A DNA stretch of 16,185 nt, taken from JBHIAG01 sp046758465. GTDB taxonomy: Bacteria > Acidobacteriota > Terriglobia > Acidiferrales > 2-02-FULL-67-57. Below are positions 12,028 through 16,185 of the stretch, one piece after another. The position numbers were made by a program, and so were the translations under genes. The stretch covers positions 1-16,185 of the forward strand of contig JBHIAG010000049.1 of the NCBI GenBank assembly GCA_046758465.1, given 5' to 3'. The notes under the pieces were generated by a model. The model was given only the letters and a program-made list of their open reading frames with translations. It was not told the DNA's origin and ran no database searches. How positions within the stretch are numbered: position 1 is the first letter of the stretch; each line of letters opens with the position of its first letter.

Positions 12028-12898
12028 GGTTCCCGAGGCGCCGCCAGAACGCAGCGCGCAAGGCCCGCCGCCAGGGCCGACGGCTGGCCTGCAAGAGCTT
12101 GGCGTCGAACTGATCGACTCCTCGCCCTTCCAACCGCGAGCCAACTTCAATCCCGGCGCACTGGAGGAGCTGGCGCAGTCGATCCGCGCCGGTGGGGTTG
12201 TGCAACCTATCGTCGTGCGTCCGCTGGGCGGCCGCTTCCAGGTGGTGGCCGGGGAGCGGCGGCTGCGGGCCGTCCGGCTGGCCGGTCTTACCCGCATTCC
12301 GGCCGTGGTGCGCACAGTCTCCGACGAGCAGGCGCTGGAGATCTCCCTGATTGAAAATCTCCAGCGTGAGGAGCTGAATGTTGTAGAGCAGGCGCGTGCC
12401 TTCGAACGTCTGTCGGGAGAGTTTGGTTTGACGCAGGAGGAGATCGGGGGACGCACGGGAAAAGACCGGGCAACCATTGCTAACACTTTGCGGCTCTTAC
12501 GCTTACCGGTGGATGTCTTAGGGATGGTGGAGCAAGGCAAGCTGACGGCGGGCCACGCGCGCGCCCTGCTGAGGCTGGAAGCCTCACCTGTGCTACAGCG
12601 TGTGCTCGCGCGGCGGATGGGGGTGCGGCGGGTTTCGGTGCGGCAAGCCGAGGAGATGGTGGAGCGTCGGCAGCCGGGGGCTGGGAAGAAGCCGAGAAAA
12701 GGCCAAACCATGGACCCCAATACGCAGGCGGCTGTGCAGGCGATGCAGAACGCTCTCGGGACTCGCGTCCGCATCTTCGAATACAAGCCTCATCGGGGAC
12801 GGATTGAAATCGACTACTATTCCCTCGAAGATCTCGACCGCATCTACTCCACAATAGTGAATCAGCGCGGCACACCTCCGCTGGACGGTGCAGAGTAG
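11981..12898 (+). CDS. parB: Chromosome-partitioning protein ParB/Spo0J
   Basis: A 305 aa ParB-family CTPase that binds parS. It begins 'MTRKALGRGLSALL', the ParA-interacting N-terminus found in the family (LGRGLxxL). The CTP-binding region carries 'GGRFQVVAGERRLRA' (83-97, GERRxRA motif) and 'ISLIENLQREELN' (121-133). A helix-turn-helix follows at about 149-176 (LTQEEIGGRTGKDRATIANTLRLLRLP) and then a C-terminal dimerisation region. The start at 11981 was chosen because AGGAGG lies 9 nt upstream; a TTG two codons earlier is only 3 nt from it. The coding region overlaps parA by 47 bp. It ends 19 bp before the stop of the convergent HAD gene. Confidence 0.95.
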   Translation: MTRKALGRGLSALLREVPEAPPERSAQGPPPGPTAGLQELGVELIDSSPFQPRANFNPGALEELAQSIRAGGVVQPIVVRPLGGRFQVVAGERRLRAVRLAGLTRIPAVVRTVSDEQALEISLIENLQREELNVVEQARAFERLSGEFGLTQEEIGGRTGKDRATIANTLRLLRLPVDVLGMVEQGKLTAGHARALLRLEASPVLQRVLARRMGVRRVSVRQAEEMVERRQPGAGKKPRKGQTMDPNTQAAVQAMQNALGTRVRIFEYKPHRGRIEIDYYSLEDLDRIYSTIVNQRGTPPLDGAE

Positions 12899-12917
12899 CG
12901 GGCCGCAGGCGGCGCAC

Positions 12918-13601
12918 TCAGGAAAAGGCAGCGGCCAATTCGGCCAGGTCGGAGACGACCAAATCCGGCACCGGTTGGGGGGGGAATTGCGTTCGCCCCC
13001 GCCGCACCAGGATGGTGCGAAAGCCCAGGCGGGAAGCGGTAACGATGTCGTACTCAAAGCCGAAGGCTGCGTGCGCCACCAGGGTTGGAGGCAGCGCCAG
13101 GCGTTCCAGGGCCAACTCAAAGGGGCGCGCGGCTGGCTTGTAGGCTTGCGCCTGCTCGGCCGTCATCTTCAAGTCAAAGGCTACCTTCATTTGCGCCACT
13201 GAACCCGCGAGCAAGGCGTCGTCAATATTGGAGATAATGCCCAGGCGCAGGTGGCGCTTGAGCGCCCCCAGGGCTTGGGGAACGTCGGGGAAAGGGTTCC
13301 AGCGCGGGATGGCATCGGCAAAGGCCGTGGCGTCGGCGGGCGTGAGCGGCAGGGCGTAGCGCTGCGCTACCTCCAGAAAAGTGGCGGCCACGATTTCATG
13401 ATAGCGGGCGTAGCGCTGCTGGATGCGCTGCCGCTGGCTGTGCTCCCAGTCGCGGAAGAAGGCGGCCGCATCCGCCCGCAGGCGGCGGCGCGCCAGGAGG
13501 TCGCGAAGGGTTTGCCGGGCTCCGGTTTCCCAGTCAATGAGGGTACCGTAGCAATCGAAAGTGATGGCTTGGACGTCCTTGAGGCGAATGGGTCGAGGCA
13601 T
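12918..13601 (-). CDS. HAD-superfamily hydrolase, 2-haloacid dehalogenase-like
   Basis: A 227 aa soluble protein of the haloacid dehalogenase superfamily. Motif I is 'ITFDCYGTLIDWE' with nucleophile D16; the usual second Asp of phosphatases (DxD) is replaced by Tyr in DCYGT, as in type II 2-haloacid dehalogenases. Motif II is 'GIISNIDD' (SN at 124-125), motif III K155 (AQAYKPAARPFELAL), and motif IV the 'FGFEYDI' region. A helical cap lies between motifs I and II. It may act on a small organic acid or phosphoester; real dehalogenase activity cannot be claimed from this. The start ATG at 13601 has no clear ribosome-binding site. It is convergent with parB and divergent from purD. Confidence 0.87.
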   Translation of the reverse strand: MPRPIRLKDVQAITFDCYGTLIDWETGARQTLRDLLARRRLRADAAAFFRDWEHSQRQRIQQRYARYHEIVAATFLEVAQRYALPLTPADATAFADAIPRWNPFPDVPQALGALKRHLRLGIISNIDDALLAGSVAQMKVAFDLKMTAEQAQAYKPAARPFELALERLALPPTLVAHAAFGFEYDIVTASRLGFRTILVRRGRTQFPPQPVPDLVVSDLAELAAAFS

Positions 13602-13656
13602 GGCGGAAGCTTACTCGGCTTGGGTTTAGGAGTTCAAGGGTGAACACGCCACGGTG

Positions 13657-13662
13657 TACAAT
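13657..13662 (+). promoter_or_regulatory. -10 box (TACAAT) of purD
   Basis: TACAAT preceded by GGTG, about 22 bp upstream of the GTG at 13684, leaving a leader of roughly 15 nt. The -35 region (TTCAAG near 13633) is poor. Confidence 0.4.
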
Positions 13663-13683
13663 GAGCGCGCTTGCGAGGCCGGG

Positions 13684-14982
13684 GTGTTGAGGGTTCTCGT
13701 CATTGGCAGTGGTGGGCGCGAGCATGCACTGGCCTGGAAGCTGGCCCAGAGCCCGCGCGCGGGGAAAGTCTACTGCGCTCCGGGCAATGCGGGCATGGCG
13801 GAAGATGCGGAGTGCGTGCCCGCCGAGCTCAGCGACGTGGTGGGGTTGGCGCGGCTGGCGGAAAGGCTTGGCGCCGACCTCACCGTGGTAGGCCCGGAGT
13901 TGCCGCTGGTAGGGGGAATCGCGGACGAGTTCGCGCGCCAGGGGCTGCGGGTGGTGGGGCCGACGAAAGCGGCGGCGGAAATTGAAGCCAGCAAGGTGTT
14001 TGCTAAAAAGTTCATGCAACGTCACGGCATCCCCAGCGCCCGGTTCAGCGTGTGCGAGACGCCCGGGGATGCCTACAGCGCGCTGTGTAGCTATGAGTAC
14101 CCGGTTGTGATCAAAGCCGACGGGTTAGCGGGTGGCAAGGGCGCCCTGATCGGCCACTCGCCTGACGAGTCCACCGCCATCTTGGAACGCCTGATGGAGA
14201 AACGCGAGCTGGGCAGGGCGGGTGAGCGCGTGGTGTTAGAGGAATATCTAGAGGGCGAGGAAGTCTCCTTCATCGTGCTGACTGACGGCACGAGTGTTGT
14301 GGCGCTGCCTGCCGCGCAGGACCACAAGCGCGCCTTCGACAACGACGAAGGGCCCAACACCGGCGGCATGGGTGCCTATTCGGATGATGATATTCTGGAT
14401 GCGGGGCTGCGCGCGCGCATCCTGCGCGAAATCGTGGCGCCTACGGTCGAAGGGCTGGCCGCTGAAGGGCGACGCTACCAGGGGTTTCTTTATTTTGGTT
14501 TGATGCTCACCGCCGAAGGGGTGCGCGTGTTGGAGTTCAACGCCCGGATGGGTGACCCGGAGGCACAGCCGCTTGTGCTGCGCCTGGAGAGCGACCTGCT
14601 GGAGGTGCTGGACAAGGTTACGCGGGGCGAGGTGGCCGGTGCGGAACTGCGCTGGGGTGCGGGGGCGGCTGTCTGCGTTGTGCTTGCCTCGCACGGCTAT
14701 CCGGGAGATTATGAAACCGGCAAGGCCATATCGGGGTTGGAGGCTGCCGCGGCGCTGGATGAGGTGAAAGTTTTTCACGCGGGGACGCAGCGGCTGGCCG
14801 GCCGCTTTGCCACTGCGGGGGGGCGCGTGCTGGGTGTGACGGCGCGGGGCGGCGACTTGCGGGAGGCCCAGCAGCGTGTCTACGCGGCGGTGAGCAAAAT
14901 CAGCTTTGAAGGAATGCACTACCGGCGCGACATCGGGGCGCGGGGATTACAGAAGCTAGAGGCGAGAGGCTGGAAGCGATGA
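13684..14982 (+). CDS. purD: Phosphoribosylamine-glycine ligase
   Basis: PurD (GAR synthetase) joins phosphoribosylamine and glycine with ATP, step two of purine synthesis (cytoplasm). The 432 aa length matches the family (about 430). It begins 'VLRVLVIGSGGREHALAWKL', and goes on with 'YCAPGNAGMAEDAECV', 'VVGPELPLVGGIAD', 'EASKVFAKKFMQRHGIP', the ATP-grasp motifs 'PVVIKADGLAGGKG' and 'QDHKRAFDNDEGPNTGGMGAYS', and 'LEFNARMGDPEAQ'. The GTG at 13684 is used because GAGG lies 5 nt upstream and the protein then starts as in homologues; an earlier GTG at 13654 lies in the promoter. purE follows after 25 bp in the same operon. Confidence 0.95.
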   Translation: MLRVLVIGSGGREHALAWKLAQSPRAGKVYCAPGNAGMAEDAECVPAELSDVVGLARLAERLGADLTVVGPELPLVGGIADEFARQGLRVVGPTKAAAEIEASKVFAKKFMQRHGIPSARFSVCETPGDAYSALCSYEYPVVIKADGLAGGKGALIGHSPDESTAILERLMEKRELGRAGERVVLEEYLEGEEVSFIVLTDGTSVVALPAAQDHKRAFDNDEGPNTGGMGAYSDDDILDAGLRARILREIVAPTVEGLAAEGRRYQGFLYFGLMLTAEGVRVLEFNARMGDPEAQPLVLRLESDLLEVLDKVTRGEVAGAELRWGAGAAVCVVLASHGYPGDYETGKAISGLEAAAALDEVKVFHAGTQRLAGRFATAGGRVLGVTARGGDLREAQQRVYAAVSKISFEGMHYRRDIGARGLQKLEARGWKR

Positions 14983-15007
14983 AAGGCAAAAGAGGCAGGA
15001 GAGGCGG

Positions 15008-15607
15008 ATGAAGCAGAGGAAGCAGGCCCGCCACGGCGGGCAGGCGAAGAAAGCGGGCAGGCCCCGCCCTGGGCGGGGCAAGCCTCAGGAGACGCTGGCG
15101 GCGCTGGTGGGGGTCATCATGGGTTCCGACACCGATTTGCCGGTAATGAGCGAAACCATCAAGACATTGCAGCGCTTCGAGATTCCTTTTGAGGTGGAAG
15201 TCACCTCAGCCCACCGCTCGCCCGAGCGCACCCACGAGTATGCCCGCAGCGCCGCCAGTCGGGGGCTGAAAGTGATTATCGTGGGTGCGGGCGGGGCCTC
15301 GCACCTGGCCGGCATCGTCGCGGCCGAAACCTCGCTGCCGGTCATCGCAGTTCCGGTTGTCACCACGCCGCTGGCGGGTCTGGACGCGCTCTATTCGACG
15401 GTGCAGATGCCCGCCGGGGTGCCGGTGGCGGTGATGGCGGTGGACAAACCCGGGGCCACCAACGCCGCTATTTTCGCGGCGGAGATCCTTGCCAGCAGCG
15501 ACCCGAAGCTGGCAGCGCGGCTGAAGGCATACAAAGAGGAGCTGGCGCGCACGGTGGGGGAAAAGTCGGCCCGCGTCAAACAGCAACTCGAAAGTCCGCC
15601 GCGCTGA
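15008..15607 (+). CDS. purE: N5-carboxyaminoimidazole ribonucleotide mutase with basic N-terminal extension
   Basis: PurE (class I) converts N5-CAIR to CAIR in purine synthesis; it normally works with PurK, which is not in the window. The core, from residue 33, shows 'VGVIMGSDTDLPVM' (GSD 39-41), 'VTSAHRSPERTHEYA' (SAHR 67-70), 'GAGGASHLAGIVAAETSLPVIAVPV' and 'LDALYSTVQMPAGVPVAVMAVD'. Length is 199 aa against about 165 for the family. The extra 32 residues are very basic (KQRKQARHGGQAKKAGRPRPG) and are encoded by two GC palindromes, so they look like an inserted repeat that kept the frame. The ATG at 15008 has AGGAG 6 nt upstream, so the extension is probably translated. purD lies 25 bp upstream. 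Confidence 0.93.
   Translation: MKQRKQARHGGQAKKAGRPRPGRGKPQETLAALVGVIMGSDTDLPVMSETIKTLQRFEIPFEVEVTSAHRSPERTHEYARSAASRGLKVIIVGAGGASHLAGIVAAETSLPVIAVPVVTTPLAGLDALYSTVQMPAGVPVAVMAVDKPGATNAAIFAAEILASSDPKLAARLKAYKEELARTVGEKSARVKQQLESPPR
15026..15041. repeat. GC palindrome (GCCCGCC-AC-GGCGGGC) in the purE N-terminal extension
   Basis: A 7 bp perfect stem with a 2-base loop, 18 bp after the purE start codon, related in sequence to the family A arms. Together with the copy at 15061 it spans most of the extra N-terminal part of PurE and would place structured RNA close to the start codon. Confidence 0.5.
15061..15079. repeat. GC palindrome, family A copy 3, in the purE 5' region
   Basis: GCCCCGCC-CTG-GGCGGGGC, an 8 bp perfect stem with a 3-base loop. 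The arms are identical to those at 960-976 and 10909-10927. It encodes part of the non-conserved basic extension of PurE. Confidence 0.6.
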
Positions 15608-15658
15608 AGCCCGCCCGCACCCCGCGACCCGCGACTAGCAACCGGCAAACGATTGGAA

Positions 15659-15689
15659 CCACAGATGAACACGGATAAACACGGATGGC
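15659..15689. repeat. Short 10-bp tandem (CACRGATRAA-like), three units
   Basis: CACAGATGAA, CACGGATAAA and CACGGATGGC follow one another (15660-15689). Sequences of this type (ACCACAGATGAACACGGAT) recur between genes in many unrelated environmental bacteria, from general knowledge; their role is unknown. It lies in the 88 bp gap between the purE stop and the stop of the convergent HEPN-like gene. Confidence 0.6.
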
Positions 15690-15695
15690 GGGGCT

Positions 15696-16185
15696 TCATT
15701 TGCGGGCAGGGAACAGTTGATTGATGAATTCGGCTGCGAGTCGGAGTTGGAAGAGGGCCTGTCCCGGCATCTGAATCGTATGGCCGCGGGGATGGGCGAA
15801 CATGTTGCGCAGCGATGGTAGGGTTTCGAGCAAGATTTTTCGATAGTCGCTCTTAGGCACACTGGATTTGTGAATTTTGTTGATTTGACGATAGATTCTC
15901 AGACTTTGAGCCTGTACTTGGCGCATGCGCCGGACATGGGAAAAACCTTTCTCTTTAATTAGATTCTGGCGAATGGCTTCTTGCAAGAGGGTACGGAGCA
16001 TGCGTTTATCCTTTCCGGTGGTCGGGAGGCGCTTGCGTAGCGCCATTTCGATAGCGGTGAAGCTTAGGAAGTCGACGACCGCATACAGGTCGTAGGCAAA
16101 CCAGGCGTAGACCCAGAGATTCTGTATGGTGGCGAAGTAGCTACGCACGTCCTCAGGGACGTTTGAGTTCAATTGGATGGCTGAG
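15696..16185 (-). CDS. HEPN-like protein, 5' end outside the window
   Basis: The frame stays open to the right edge, so the true start may lie beyond; a TTG at 16172 gives 158 aa. The sequence is helical, with 'LWVYAWFAYDLYAVVDFLSFTAIEMALRKRL' in the first third and 'LPSLRNMFAHPRGH' near the end. R122-N-M-F-A-H127 (numbered from the TTG) is the Rx4H motif of HEPN domains, many of which are RNases in toxin-antitoxin, abortive-infection or CRISPR-linked systems; others are inactive or structural. The general layout resembles a set of uncharacterised HEPN-like proteins in which a 'LRNxFAH' motif follows a long helical region. Base composition is visibly more AT-rich than the purine genes next to it, which suggests horizontal acquisition. 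Confidence 0.65.
   Translation of the reverse strand, partial: SAIQLNSNVPEDVRSYFATIQNLWVYAWFAYDLYAVVDFLSFTAIEMALRKRLPTTGKDKRMLRTLLQEAIRQNLIKEKGFSHVRRMRQVQAQSLRIYRQINKIHKSSVPKSDYRKILLETLPSLRNMFAHPRGHTIQMPGQALFQLRLAAEFINQLFPARK

Noticed and set aside
11623..12786. Open frame of 387 codons on the minus strand
   Set aside because: Antisense shadow of parA and parB; Ser/Arg-rich composition with no domain.
15659..15689. CRISPR-like array
   Set aside because: Only three 10-bp units in direct tandem, without spacers or cas genes.

Overview
The window looks like chromosomal DNA from a GC-rich bacterium, most plausibly an acidobacterium or a similar soil or environmental lineage. The reasons are the high GC content of nearly all coding frames, GTG/TTG starts, paired palindromes built around 'GGGGCTAAAGCCCC' between genes, a bactofilin, and a yidC-jag / rsmG-parA-parB gene set. 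The taxonomic call is inference from gene content and sequence style, not from a marker gene.

Layout. 1-1124 (+): 3' end of yidC, then khpB/jag, overlapping by 4 bp. 953-4427 (-): a DUF457/YdjM-type membrane hydrolase, a DUF1801 protein, selD and a PilZ protein. 4637-6086 (+): pyrE, then two small unrecognised genes, with a paired palindromic repeat after pyrE and a half copy of it at 6095-6166. 6237-8738 (-): bactofilin, a secreted acetamidase/formamidase-family protein, and a secreted double NTF2-like (SnoaL/DUF4440) protein. 8974-12898 (+): cystathionine beta-synthase, rsmG, an intergenic region with parS-like sites, parA and parB. 12918-13601 (-): a HAD hydrolase. 13684-15607 (+): purD and purE. 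15696-16185 (-): a HEPN-like gene that runs off the right edge. No gene-free stretch exceeds 300 bp, and I see no tRNA, rRNA, CRISPR array or insertion sequence.

Main result. selD is a selenoprotein gene. An ATG with a strong ribosome-binding site at 3833 (minus strand) reads in frame through a TGA at 3780-3782. That TGA lies exactly where SelD has its catalytic Cys/Sec, and a SECIS-like hairpin with a GGU loop follows about 13 nt later. A standard gene caller would truncate the protein at its second ATG and lose the active site. The organism should therefore encode selenocysteine machinery (SelA, SelB, tRNA-Sec) elsewhere.

Other points of interest. A parS-like 16-mer with one mismatch to the consensus lies just upstream of the parA promoter, with a weaker copy next to the rsmG stop. 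The window holds both ends of the classical origin-proximal cluster (yidC-jag and rsmG-parA-parB), but mnmE and mnmG are missing between them and about 9 kb of unrelated genes sits there instead. Several families of dispersed palindromes occur, one of which (arms GCCCCGCC/GGCGGGGC) is found inside the coding ends of khpB, rsmG and purE. The khpB frame runs about 170 bp antisense into the conserved end of the neighbouring hydrolase gene.
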